In this document: in pieces, positions 30,492-39,079 of the stretch
Numbering within the stretch: the first letter of the stretch is position 1
Layout of the letters: every line of letters begins with the position of its first letter
Source: Nonomuraea solani
GTDB lineage: Bacteria > Actinomycetota > Actinomycetes > Streptosporangiales > Streptosporangiaceae
NCBI RefSeq assembly: GCF_900108335.1
Contig: NZ_FNVT01000010.1
Span: forward strand, 124,001-188,000
Length of the DNA stretch: 64,000 nucleotides
Direction: 5' to 3'
The notes under the pieces: model-generated
What the model saw: only the letters and a program-made list of their open reading frames with translations
Told to the model about the DNA's origin: nothing
The model's database searches: none
Position numbers and translations under genes: made by a program

Positions 30492-32305
30492 TTCCGTCCC
30501 GACCGCGCTCGATCCGGACCACGCAGGCCGTGGACCGGCTGCCGGACTTCCCGTTCGACTACGGCGACTACCTCGCCCCCGACCCGAGCGGGCGGCGCAA
30601 GTTCATCGGCACCCTGCCCCAGGGCGCCCTGGGCAGGCCCGTGGCCGTCATCGGCGCCGGCGCCGCGGGCCTGTGCGCCGCGTACGAGCTCATGCGCATC
30701 GGCCTGCGGCCGGTCGTCTTCGAGGCCGAGACCGACGCCACCGGCCGCCCCCGGATCGGCGGCCGCATGCACACGCTCACCCTCGATCCGAACGACCCGG
30801 CCAAGGCCGAGATGGGCTGCATGCGCTTCCCCTCCTCGGCCGTCACCCAGCACCAGTACGCCGAGCAGTTCGGCCTGACCTACAAGCTCTTCCCCGACCC
30901 CTTCGTCGAGGAGGCCGTCGGGATGACCACGGTCGACATCGACGGCAAGCAGTATTCGGCCGCCAACATCGACGACTTCCAGCGCCGCTACCCCATGTTC
31001 GCCCAGATCAGCCAGGCCTGGAACGAAGCGCTGGAGCAGGTGGGCTTCACCGAGCTGGCCAAGGCCATCGAGAGCGGCGACACCGAGGCCGTCAAACGGC
31101 TCTGGAACCCGCTCGTCCGCCGCTACGACAGCACCAGCTTCTACGAGTTCCTCGTGGAGAGCGGGGCCATGACGCGCGAGCAGATCCGCGTCTTCGGGCT
31201 GGTCGGCTTCGGCACCGGCGGCTGGGACTCCTTCTACGACATCTCCTGGCTGGAGATGCTGCGGATGCTCGTGACCGGCATGGACGCCGACCAGATGCTG
31301 CTGGTGGAGGGTTCGAGCGCGTTCGCCGAGGGGTTCTGGACGCACGCGCCCGACGACATCCGCCATTGGGCGAAGGGCACCAGCCTGGCCGCCCTGCACG
31401 GCGGCGGCCCGCCGCGCGGCCGGGTGATCGCCATGGAGGGCAGCCGCGTACAGCCCGGCTGGATCGACCTCACGCTGGACGGCGGCGTCACCGAGACGTT
31501 CCAGGCCGTGCTGCTCACGCCGCAGTTGCACGCCATCGAGACGCAGATCGCGCTGCCGCGCAACTTCCCGCCGAGCTCGGGCCAGATCCCGCTGTTCGGC
31601 GACAAGCTGTGGAGCTCCATCCACAAGACCAGCTACTGGCAGTCGGCCAAGACCTTCTCCCTGATGCCCGCCCCCTTCTGGAAGGACGGCGCGGGCCGCT
31701 ACCGGATGGGCGTGACGCTCTCCGACAGCCTGCCGCGCGCCACCTACGTCTTCGACTACGGCCAGTACGGCCCCGTGCCGCCCGGCCGCAACGGCGCCGC
31801 GGTCGCGCTCAGCTACACCTGGGCCGAGGACGCGATGAAGGTGAGCGCCTCCACGCTGCGCGAGCGGGTGACCCTCTTCGACCGCGAGCTGTCCAGGGTC
31901 CACCCCCAGCTCTCCCAGGCCATCTGGTCGAATTGCCGCCCGGACAACTCGGTGACCATCTCCTGGGAGAACGAGCCCAACTTCCGCGGCCTGTGCAAGT
32001 TCAACCGGCCCGGCCAGTACGACCTGCAGTGGAACCTGTTCTCCCACTTCATGAAGAACAAGGTCACCGGCGAGCCGTCCAACAACCTGTTCCTGGCGGG
32101 CGACGACATCTCCTGGTCGGCCGGCTGGGTCAACCACGCCCTGCAGTCGGGCCTGAACGCCGCCTGGGGCATCGCCAAGCTCGCCTTCGGCGCCGACACC
32201 AGGGCCAACCCGGGCCCGGGCGACCTGTGGGACACGTTCGCCCCGCTCCAGCCCGCCGAACTTCCCCGGCGGCCACGCAATCACGATTCCACGAGAAAGG
32301 GCTGA
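30488..32305 (+). CDS. IaaM-type tryptophan/phenylalanine 2-monooxygenase (flavin monoamine oxidase family)
   Basis: A 605-aa FAD enzyme. After FPFDYGDYLA it has the dinucleotide motif VAVIGAGAAGLCAAYELM (about 52-69). It then shows AEMGCMRFPSSA, FGLVGFGTGGWDSF, LSYTWAEDAMK and SWSAGWVNHALQSGLNAAWG. These segments align by eye with tryptophan 2-monooxygenase of Pseudomonas (EMGAMRFPPSA, LSYTW, FAGGW). The family decarboxylates an aromatic amino acid to its acetamide, here passed to the adjacent amidase. AGGAGG precedes ATG 30488, which overlaps the amidase stop. Trp versus Phe preference cannot be decided from sequence. No signal peptide. Confidence 0.88.
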   Translation: MIPSRPRSIRTTQAVDRLPDFPFDYGDYLAPDPSGRRKFIGTLPQGALGRPVAVIGAGAAGLCAAYELMRIGLRPVVFEAETDATGRPRIGGRMHTLTLDPNDPAKAEMGCMRFPSSAVTQHQYAEQFGLTYKLFPDPFVEEAVGMTTVDIDGKQYSAANIDDFQRRYPMFAQISQAWNEALEQVGFTELAKAIESGDTEAVKRLWNPLVRRYDSTSFYEFLVESGAMTREQIRVFGLVGFGTGGWDSFYDISWLEMLRMLVTGMDADQMLLVEGSSAFAEGFWTHAPDDIRHWAKGTSLAALHGGGPPRGRVIAMEGSRVQPGWIDLTLDGGVTETFQAVLLTPQLHAIETQIALPRNFPPSSGQIPLFGDKLWSSIHKTSYWQSAKTFSLMPAPFWKDGAGRYRMGVTLSDSLPRATYVFDYGQYGPVPPGRNGAAVALSYTWAEDAMKVSASTLRERVTLFDRELSRVHPQLSQAIWSNCRPDNSVTISWENEPNFRGLCKFNRPGQYDLQWNLFSHFMKNKVTGEPSNNLFLAGDDISWSAGWVNHALQSGLNAAWGIAKLAFGADTRANPGPGDLWDTFAPLQPAELPRRPRNHDSTRKG

Positions 32306-32308
32306 ACC

Positions 32309-33820
32309 ATGCGCATTCACCACGACCGCATCGACTACGAGATCACGGGCCTTCCCGCCGTGGCGCTGCCGGCCGTCCTCAACGCCGACGTGGCCGCCAA
32401 AAAGGTCGCCGGAACTCAGCTCAACGGCAGGAAGAGCGAGATCTGGGGGCCGGACAACCTCTCGAAGGACGAGAACAACGCCCTGTTGTGGCTCCTCGCG
32501 CACTATTGCGTGCCGGATCGGGCCGGCAAGACCTATCGCGCGATCCTGCCCCTCCCCGGCAGCCCGACCGGCGGGCAGGTCATCCTGACGTACGACAAGG
32601 CCCTCAACGGCAAGGCCACCCTCGTCGGGCGCGGCCTGCCCACCGGCGGCCAGGACCCGGGCATGCAGTTCAACCAACTGGCGGACGACATCAAGACCAG
32701 GTACGACCTCGCGGGCATCACCGGCAACTGGGCCATGGAGGAGATGGTCAAGCTCCACCACGCGCTCGCCCTCGTCCCCGTGGTGGACCGGCCGGCCTTG
32801 CGGGGGGTCCTGGTGCGGCGTGTCCCGAGCCTGGACGGCGACAGGCACGGTGCCCACACCCAGGGAAGGTTCGAGCACGGGGCGGGGGAGACCTCGGGCG
32901 ACTGGGGCACGATCACCCTGACGGACGCGGCGTTCACCGGCGACGACAAGGGCTTCTACGGGGGCAGCGACGACTCGCCCGCCCGCCCGCCGAGCATTCA
33001 GGTCATTCTGCACGAGGTCGGCCACGCGGTCGACAGCGTCGTCCGCAGGACCGAATCACGGGCGAACGCCGATTTCGCCATCCAGAGCATCGCCGGGCCG
33101 CACTATCCGCCCAACCGTTCGTTGCCGGCGAACGCGCCGATCACGGACGCCATCCAGCTCCGGTTCCAGGACCTCAAGGACCTGAACGGGGCGGAAACGC
33201 TCGCCCGCGACACCTACAACCTCGTGGCGGCCAGGAAACCGGCGGACCCGAAGATCGCCGACTGCGAGAGACTGGGCGGGAAGATGGCGGTATTCGCCCA
33301 GGCCCTGCGGGATATGAAGGCGGACAAGGGCTTCGAGCCGGCCAAGGCGCTGCTCGAAGAGCTCCAGCAGGAACACAGGGACCTGAATAGCTGGTACGTG
33401 TACGCCAAGGACATCCTCACCAGGATCAACGGAGGAGAGAAGTTCGACGCCGACCAGTTCACCAAGATCCAGGAGGACCTGGCGGGGAAGACGAACCACC
33501 AGCCCTGGCTGACCTACCACGACGAGCTCAACCGCTGGGCCGAGGTGCACGCGCGCAAGTCGGCGTGGCGCAAGAAGTACAGCCGGGCCGAGGGATACGT
33601 GACCGGCCGTGAACAGGGTCTCGTCGGCTTCGTCAACGACAACAACGTCGGCGTCGCCCTGACGGCCTACACGAAGAAGTACTTCGAGGAGGACAAGTCC
33701 GGGTCGGAACTGTACGCGGAGGGGTACGGCCTCTGGCTCGTGCACCCCGAGGCCCTGGGCTCGCACAGCCCGGCCCTGCTCGCGTACTTCAGGAACGGCG
33801 CCTACCTCAAGGGGGACTGA
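32309..33820 (+). CDS. Putative zincin metallopeptidase resembling the anthrax lethal factor catalytic domain
   Basis: A 503-aa protein. The zinc motif ILHEVGHAVD (His 235 and 239, Glu 236) and a distant ELYAEGYGLW (Glu 467 and 471) mirror HEFGHAVD and EFFAEAFRL of anthrax lethal factor, where the first Glu is the third zinc ligand. Between them lies a 220-residue mostly helical insert, far longer than in lethal factor. No signal peptide or membrane segment is seen, so if secreted it needs another route. It begins 3 nt after the monooxygenase stop and should share its transcript. Substrate and purpose are unknown. Confidence 0.7.
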   Translation: MRIHHDRIDYEITGLPAVALPAVLNADVAAKKVAGTQLNGRKSEIWGPDNLSKDENNALLWLLAHYCVPDRAGKTYRAILPLPGSPTGGQVILTYDKALNGKATLVGRGLPTGGQDPGMQFNQLADDIKTRYDLAGITGNWAMEEMVKLHHALALVPVVDRPALRGVLVRRVPSLDGDRHGAHTQGRFEHGAGETSGDWGTITLTDAAFTGDDKGFYGGSDDSPARPPSIQVILHEVGHAVDSVVRRTESRANADFAIQSIAGPHYPPNRSLPANAPITDAIQLRFQDLKDLNGAETLARDTYNLVAARKPADPKIADCERLGGKMAVFAQALRDMKADKGFEPAKALLEELQQEHRDLNSWYVYAKDILTRINGGEKFDADQFTKIQEDLAGKTNHQPWLTYHDELNRWAEVHARKSAWRKKYSRAEGYVTGREQGLVGFVNDNNVGVALTAYTKKYFEEDKSGSELYAEGYGLWLVHPEALGSHSPALLAYFRNGAYLKGD

Positions 33821-33832
33821 GCCTCCGGTAGC

Positions 33833-33860
33833 GGCGCGGGTCCTGTGGCGGACCCGCGCC
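33833..33860. terminator. Strong hairpin between convergent genes, probable terminator
   Basis: Exact 11-bp arms GGCGCGGGTCC (33833-33843) and GGACCCGCGCC (33850-33860) enclose a 6-nt loop, just after the zincin stop at 33820. The recD-like gene converges from the other side and ends at 33924. There is no T-run, as usual for high-GC actinobacterial terminators. Confidence 0.6.
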
Positions 33861-33923
33861 ACCGCCGGCGCACGCCCTCCGGGCGCCACGGACGCCACGG
33901 CCCGTTCCGGCGCCGCCCGGTGC

Positions 33924-36056
33924 TCAGCCGTCCAGGCTCAGGGCCAGCCGCCGGGCCAGGCCGGTGTTCCTGCGGTGGCCCAGCCGGTGCACCGCCAGCT
34001 CCAGCGCCTCCCGCTGGCCCACCAGCACCACCCACGCCTTCGCCCTGGTCACCAGCGTGTAGAGCAGCTTGCGCCGCAGCATGATGCCGCCGGACTCGGC
34101 CACGATGGGCGCCACCACGAACGGGTATTCGCTGCCCTGCGACCGGTGCACGCTGATCGCGTAGGCGTGTGTCAGGTCGTCGAGCTCATCGAACCCGTAG
34201 CGCACGCTCTCGCCGTCGTCGGTGCGGATGTCGATCACCCGCTCCTCCCGCACCACCGCCGTCACCGTGCCGGTCTCGCCGTTGAAGACGCCCTTGTCGT
34301 AGTTGTTGCGGATCGGCATCACCCGGTCGCCGACCCGGAACACCGTCGCCCCCGACCAGTGCTCGGCCTTGTCGTCGGCCGCCGGGTTGAGCCGGTCTTG
34401 GATCAGCCGGCCGAGCGCCGTGGCGCCCGTCTCGCCCTTGCGCATCGGGCACAGCACCTGCACCTGGCCCGGCTCGACGCCCTGTTTGCGCGGGATCGCC
34501 ACCATCGCCAGGTGCGCCACCCGCTCGGCCACCTTGGCGGGGTCGTCGAGCTCCTCGAACCAGAACCCGCCGCCGCCCGGCGTGCCCGGCAGCCGGCCCG
34601 CGCGGATGCGGTGCGCGGCGTCGATGATGCCGCTGCCGCCCGCCTGCCGGAACACGTGGGTGAGCTGGACCCGCGGGATCGTCGTCACGCGCAGCAGGTC
34701 GGCCAGCACGTCGCCGGCGCCGATGCTCGGGAGCTGGTCGCTGTCGCCGATGAGGAGCAGGTGGCTGCCGGGCCGCACCGCCGCGGTGAGCCGGGTGGCG
34801 AGGTGCAGGTCGAGCATGGACGCCTCGTCCACCACGATCAGGTCGGCCTGCGAGGGCCGCTCGTCGAACAGCGTCTCGGGGTCGGGGTCGGGCTGCTGGG
34901 CGAGCATCCGGTGCACGGTCATCGCGGGCAGCCCGGTCAGCTCCGAGAGCCGCTTGGCGGCCTTGCCGGTGGGCGCCGTGAGCGTCACCGTGCCGCCCCC
35001 GGCCCGCACGGTGGTCGCGATGGCCTTGACCGTGTGGCTCTTGCCGCACCCGGGGCCGCCGGTGATGATCGAGACGGTGCTGGTCAGCGCCATCGTGACG
35101 GCCGCGCGCTGGTCTTCGTGCAGCCCAGGGTCCTCCTGGAAGGAGCGCAGCGGCAGCGTCGAGCGGGCCTCCATGAGCGCGGTGAGCTGTCCGGTGAGGG
35201 CCAGCTCGCGGGCGTGCACGTGCTTGGAGTAGGCCACCACCTGCCCCGGCTGGTCGGGCGACGACTCCACGACCACCCGCCGGTCGGCCGCCAGCGCGTC
35301 GACCATCGGCCGCACCAGCTCCTGGTCTTGCTCGATGAGCTCGGCCGTCTCCCTGACCAGCGCGGCCACGGGCACGAAGCAGTGCCCGTCGCGGCTGCCG
35401 GCCGACTCGAGCCGGTCGAGCAGCGCCGCCTTGACCCGCTGCGGGCTGCGCTCGGGCACCCCGGACTGCAGCGCGATCTTGTCGGCGATGCGGAACGCGA
35501 TGCCCCTGACCCGCCCGATGAGCCGGTAGGGGTCGGTGGTCAGGACCTCGTCGGCGTCCTGGCCGAAGACCTGGTAGATCTTGGCCGCCAGCAGCGGGCT
35601 GACCCCGAGCCCCTGCAGCGTCACCATCAGCGCGGCGATCGACTTCTGCTCCTGCCACGCCTGGACGATCTGCCCCTGCCGCAGCGGCCCGATGTTGATG
35701 ACCTCGGTGAGCCGCTCGGGCTCGCCGTCGATCACCTTGAGCGTGGCCTCGCCGAAATGGTCGACGATCGCGTACGCCAGTCGCGGCCCGATCCCCCTGA
35801 TCAGCCCCGAGCCCAGGTAGATGCGGATCGCCCGCACCGACGACGGCGTCACCCGCTCGCACCCGCCGACCGCGAACCGCCGCCCGTAACGGGCGTGCCG
35901 CCCCCACTCGCCGGCCAGCCGCAGCGTCTCGCCCGGCTGCACCCCGGCCAGCGCCCGCCCGGTGGCCACGAAGTCGGGCTCGCCGTCGGCGCTCATGCGC
36001 GCGACGGTGTATTCGTCCTCCCGGACGTAGACGAGCTGCTCGACCGACGCCTCCAC
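33924..36056 (-). CDS. recD2: RecD2-like ATP-dependent DNA helicase
   Basis: A 710-aa SF1B helicase of the RecD/TraA type. The N-terminal third has the RecD2-specific helix-hairpin-helix region (YLGSGLIRGIGPRLAYAIVDHFG; GVSPLLAAKIYQVFGQDA). The motor has Walker A GGPGCGKSHT, TGKAAKRL, VDEASMLDL, GDSDQLPSIGAGDVL, and near the end YAISVHRSQGSEYP and LYTLVTRAK. Such enzymes unwind DNA 5'-3' outside RecBCD in repair. GTG 36056 is the likely start, with no strong ribosome site. Complete and apparently active. Confidence 0.92.
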   Translation of the reverse strand: MEASVEQLVYVREDEYTVARMSADGEPDFVATGRALAGVQPGETLRLAGEWGRHARYGRRFAVGGCERVTPSSVRAIRIYLGSGLIRGIGPRLAYAIVDHFGEATLKVIDGEPERLTEVINIGPLRQGQIVQAWQEQKSIAALMVTLQGLGVSPLLAAKIYQVFGQDADEVLTTDPYRLIGRVRGIAFRIADKIALQSGVPERSPQRVKAALLDRLESAGSRDGHCFVPVAALVRETAELIEQDQELVRPMVDALAADRRVVVESSPDQPGQVVAYSKHVHARELALTGQLTALMEARSTLPLRSFQEDPGLHEDQRAAVTMALTSTVSIITGGPGCGKSHTVKAIATTVRAGGGTVTLTAPTGKAAKRLSELTGLPAMTVHRMLAQQPDPDPETLFDERPSQADLIVVDEASMLDLHLATRLTAAVRPGSHLLLIGDSDQLPSIGAGDVLADLLRVTTIPRVQLTHVFRQAGGSGIIDAAHRIRAGRLPGTPGGGGFWFEELDDPAKVAERVAHLAMVAIPRKQGVEPGQVQVLCPMRKGETGATALGRLIQDRLNPAADDKAEHWSGATVFRVGDRVMPIRNNYDKGVFNGETGTVTAVVREERVIDIRTDDGESVRYGFDELDDLTHAYAISVHRSQGSEYPFVVAPIVAESGGIMLRRKLLYTLVTRAKAWVVLVGQREALELAVHRLGHRRNTGLARRLALSLDG

Positions 36057-36091
36057 AGCACCTGATCAAACCACCCGCCACCGACAATCGC

Positions 36092-37342
36092 TCACACGGC
36101 CGCCGGATACGTCTCCGGCTCGGTGTCCCACCACGGCTCGCCGTGCAGCGGATGCACGGCCTTGGTCTCCGCCAGCCAGAGGAAGGCGTCGTAACGGCGG
36201 CCCAGCGCCGTGGGCACGTAGTTGCCCACATGCTCCCGCCCGGGGTCGTAGACGACGCCGATGGCCCGGTGCCCCATCGGCTCGTCGTACCAGGACGGCC
36301 GCTCCTCCCGCGGCACCACGAACAGCGCCCGGGACAGGCCCGCCTCGTGCAGCAGCGCCTCCAGGGACGGCGTGCGCGCCGGCGGCACCGCCATGACGTG
36401 GTGCTGCTCGCCCCACCGGTGCGCGGCCACCACCGACCCCCGATGACTGCCGAACCCCACCAGCACCGCCGCGTCCCCGTGCCGCTCGCGGGCGATCTGG
36501 CCCAGGTTCGTCATCCCGGCGGCCGTCATGTCGGTGGCGCGGGCGTCGCCGACGTGCGTGTTGTGCGCCCAGACGACACCCTTGCGGCCGTCCTCGCCGG
36601 ACAGCCGGTCCAGGGTGTCGGCCATGTGCACGTCCCTGACGTTCCAGGACTCGGGGCCGCCACGGACCATGGCCCGGTAATAGCGCTCGGCCCCGGCCAC
36701 GACCTCGGCGTTCTGGCGCACCCCGAGGTCGTCGGGGGCGGCCCTTTCGACCGCGGACAGCAGGCCGACGACCTCGTCCTCGCAGGTGTCCGGCACCAGC
36801 CGGGTGGCCAGGGCGTACTGCCGTGGATCGTGGCCGTAGGACTCGAAGCAGCGCAGGGCCTCCATCACCGCGTCCATCCGCTCGGGCAGGTGCACGGCGG
36901 CGTAGCGGCGGACGGCGCGCAGCGAGTCCCACAGGCTGTAGACGTCCAGGCCGTGGAAGCCGCAGCGCCGCTCCGGCGGCCGCCCGGCGTTCCAGCGCCG
37001 CAGCCAGCGGCAGAAGTGCACGACCTCCTCGTTGGCCCACATGAACGTGGGCCAGCGCCGGAAGGTGTACAGCGCCTCGAACGGGTCCGTGTCGCCGGTG
37101 ACGGCCTGGTGGACCCGCTCGCAGTCCGGCCAGTCGCCCTCGACGCCGACGAAGCCGAACCCCTTCTCCTCGATCAGGCGGCGGGTCAGCCGGTCGCGCC
37201 ACAGGTAGAAGTCGTGCGTGCCGTGACTGGCCTCGCCGATCAGCACGAAACGGGCGTCGCCGACGCGTTCGATGAGCGGGCCGAGGTCGTCGGCGGTGTT
37301 CAGTGGCAGCGCGGAGCGCCGTACCTCGTCGGTGCTCGTCAT
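36092..37342 (-). CDS. Erythromycin esterase family protein
   Basis: A 416-aa member of the EreA/EreB fold. It has the conserved GEASHGTHDFY (catalytic His), GVEGDWPDCERV, GFHGLDVYSL and VVWAHNTHVGDA motifs. Characterised relatives hydrolyse macrolide lactones, but most family members in actinomycetes have no shown substrate and occur in dormancy or stress gene sets. GGAGGAGG sits just before ATG 37342, which overlaps the acetate kinase stop (ATGA); an in-frame upstream ATG exists but is less likely. Tightly coupled to acetate kinase. Confidence 0.88.
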   Translation of the reverse strand: MTSTDEVRRSALPLNTADDLGPLIERVGDARFVLIGEASHGTHDFYLWRDRLTRRLIEEKGFGFVGVEGDWPDCERVHQAVTGDTDPFEALYTFRRWPTFMWANEEVVHFCRWLRRWNAGRPPERRCGFHGLDVYSLWDSLRAVRRYAAVHLPERMDAVMEALRCFESYGHDPRQYALATRLVPDTCEDEVVGLLSAVERAAPDDLGVRQNAEVVAGAERYYRAMVRGGPESWNVRDVHMADTLDRLSGEDGRKGVVWAHNTHVGDARATDMTAAGMTNLGQIARERHGDAAVLVGFGSHRGSVVAAHRWGEQHHVMAVPPARTPSLEALLHEAGLSRALFVVPREERPSWYDEPMGHRAIGVVYDPGREHVGNYVPTALGRRYDAFLWLAETKAVHPLHGEPWWDTEPETYPAAV

Positions 37343-38460
37343 TCGTCCTCCTCCGCGAGGATGCGCAGGCATTCGCGGGCGAGCTGGAGCTCCTCGCGTA
37401 CCTGCACCACCAGGACGGGGACGGCCGCGTCGTACGCGCTCACCGGCCCGTCGTCATGCCGGTTGCCCTGGACGGGGGGCTGGACGCCGAGCAGGCCCAG
37501 GCGGCGGCACACGGCCTCGCGCACCTCGGCCTGGTCCCAGCCGATCTCACCCGTGAACACCAGCGCGTCCACGCGCTCCAGCGAGGTCGCCGCCGCCGCG
37601 ATCTCCCTGGCCGCCCGGTGCGCGAAGACCTCCAGCGCCAGCGCGGCCCTCTCGTCGCCCTCGCCCGCCGCCGCCACCAGGTCCCGGGTGTCGCCGGAGC
37701 GCCCGCCCGACAGGCCCAGCAGCCCGGAGCGGCGTTCCAGCCCTTCGGCCAGCTCCTTGACCGGCATTTGGCCCTCGGACAGCAGCCACACGAGCAGGCC
37801 AGGGTCAATGCTGCCCGAGCGCTTGCTCATGGGCACGCCCTCCAGCGGTGTGAAGCCCATCGAGGTGTCCAGGCTGCGCCCGCCCGACACCGCGCACACC
37901 GAGCAGCCGCCGCCCAGATGCGTGATCAGCAGGTCGAGCTCGGCGAGGGGCCGGCCGAGCAGTTCGGCCACCCGGTCGGCGGCGTGGGCGTACGACAGGC
38001 CGTGGAAGCCGTAGCGGCGCAGGCCCCAGCGTTCGCGCCACTCCTGCGGCAGGGCGTAGACGGCGGCGGACTCGGGCAGGTCGGCGTGGAAGGCCGTGTC
38101 CGGGCAGAGCACGTGCGGCACGGCGGGAAGCTGTTCGCGGGCGGCCTCCAGCAGGGCCAGCGCCGGTGGCAGGTGCAGCGGTGCCAGGCTCGTCAGGCCG
38201 CGCAGCCCCGCGACCGTCTCGTCGTCGGCCACCGTGGGCGCGCGGACGAGGTCACCGCCGTGCACCAGGCGGTGGGCCACCGCCCTGATGTCGCGGTCGA
38301 AGTGCCCGCCGAGGAACCCCGACAGCTCCTCCGTGGCCGACCCGGGATCGACGGGGCGCTCGGCGTACGCGCTGTCCAGCACGCTGCCGCCCTGCACGAG
38401 GTCGAGGCGCAGGCTCGACGAGCCGGCGTTGACGGTCAGCACCGCCGCCGATTCGGTCAT
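37339..38460 (-). CDS. ackA: Acetate kinase
   Basis: A 373-aa acetate kinase making acetyl phosphate/ATP from acetate. Expected sites are all present: NAGSSSLRL (Asn), AHRLVHGG (Arg), CPDTAFHADLP (catalytic Asp), GFHGLSYAH, ITHLGGGCSVCAV (ATP phosphates) and FTGEIG (Glu). I take ATG 38460 because kinases begin a few residues before VNAGSS; upstream in-frame starts at 38484 and 38514 are possible. No phosphotransacetylase is nearby, so acetyl phosphate would come from elsewhere, such as phosphoketolase. Its stop overlaps the esterase-like gene. Confidence 0.92.
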   Translation of the reverse strand: MTESAAVLTVNAGSSSLRLDLVQGGSVLDSAYAERPVDPGSATEELSGFLGGHFDRDIRAVAHRLVHGGDLVRAPTVADDETVAGLRGLTSLAPLHLPPALALLEAAREQLPAVPHVLCPDTAFHADLPESAAVYALPQEWRERWGLRRYGFHGLSYAHAADRVAELLGRPLAELDLLITHLGGGCSVCAVSGGRSLDTSMGFTPLEGVPMSKRSGSIDPGLLVWLLSEGQMPVKELAEGLERRSGLLGLSGGRSGDTRDLVAAAGEGDERAALALEVFAHRAAREIAAAATSLERVDALVFTGEIGWDQAEVREAVCRRLGLLGVQPPVQGNRHDDGPVSAYDAAVPVLVVQVREELQLARECLRILAEEDE

Positions 38461-38590
38461 CTGCTCGTCCCAAGCCCGGCCCATGTCCGCCGGGCTACCC
38501 GCCACTCTGCCCACAAAACGGACGCACGGGGATGAACGGCTTTACCGGGCTCAGAGGTTGTCTCTTCTGGAGGTCGGGTAGTCGGTCGCC

Positions 38591-39079
38591 ATGGAGATCA
38601 CCCTGCAGGTGAACGGCGTGTCGCGCGCGGTGGACGTGGATCCGCGGATGTCGCTGCTCGACCTGCTCCGCGAAAGACTGGGACTCATCGGCGCGAAGAA
38701 GGGCTGCGACCACGGGCAGTGCGGGGCCTGCACGGTCCTGATCGACGGCCGGCGGGCCAACTCCTGCCTGGCGCTGGCGGTGGCCGTCGACGGGCTGGAG
38801 ATCACCACCGTCGAGGGGCTGGCCGAAGGGGACGACCTGCACCCGCTGCAGGCCGCGTTCATCGAGCACGACGCGTTCCAGTGCGGCTACTGCACGCCGG
38901 GGCAGCTCTGCTCGGCCGTCGGCATGCTCGGTGAGCCCGGCCCGAGCGCCGTCACCGGCGACATCACCCTCGACCCGGACCTCACGCCCGAGGAGATCCG
39001 CGAGCGCATGAGCGGCAACCTGTGCCGCTGCGGCGCGTACGTCAACATCGTGAGCGCGATCGCCGAGGTGGCCCCGTGA
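38591..39079 (+). CDS. Molybdenum hydroxylase [2Fe-2S] subunit (PaoA/YagT-like)
   Basis: A 162-aa electron-transfer subunit. The ferredoxin-type cluster motif GCDHGQCGACTVLIDG and the second cluster motif CGYCTPGQLCSA with CRCGAY give the eight cysteines of this family. It lacks the Tat signal of E. coli PaoA, so it is probably cytoplasmic. The only GGAGG lies about 17 nt before ATG 38591, too far to be convincing. First of three overlapping genes (small, FAD and Mo subunits). Divergent from ackA. Confidence 0.93.
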   Translation: MEITLQVNGVSRAVDVDPRMSLLDLLRERLGLIGAKKGCDHGQCGACTVLIDGRRANSCLALAVAVDGLEITTVEGLAEGDDLHPLQAAFIEHDAFQCGYCTPGQLCSAVGMLGEPGPSAVTGDITLDPDLTPEEIRERMSGNLCRCGAYVNIVSAIAEVAP

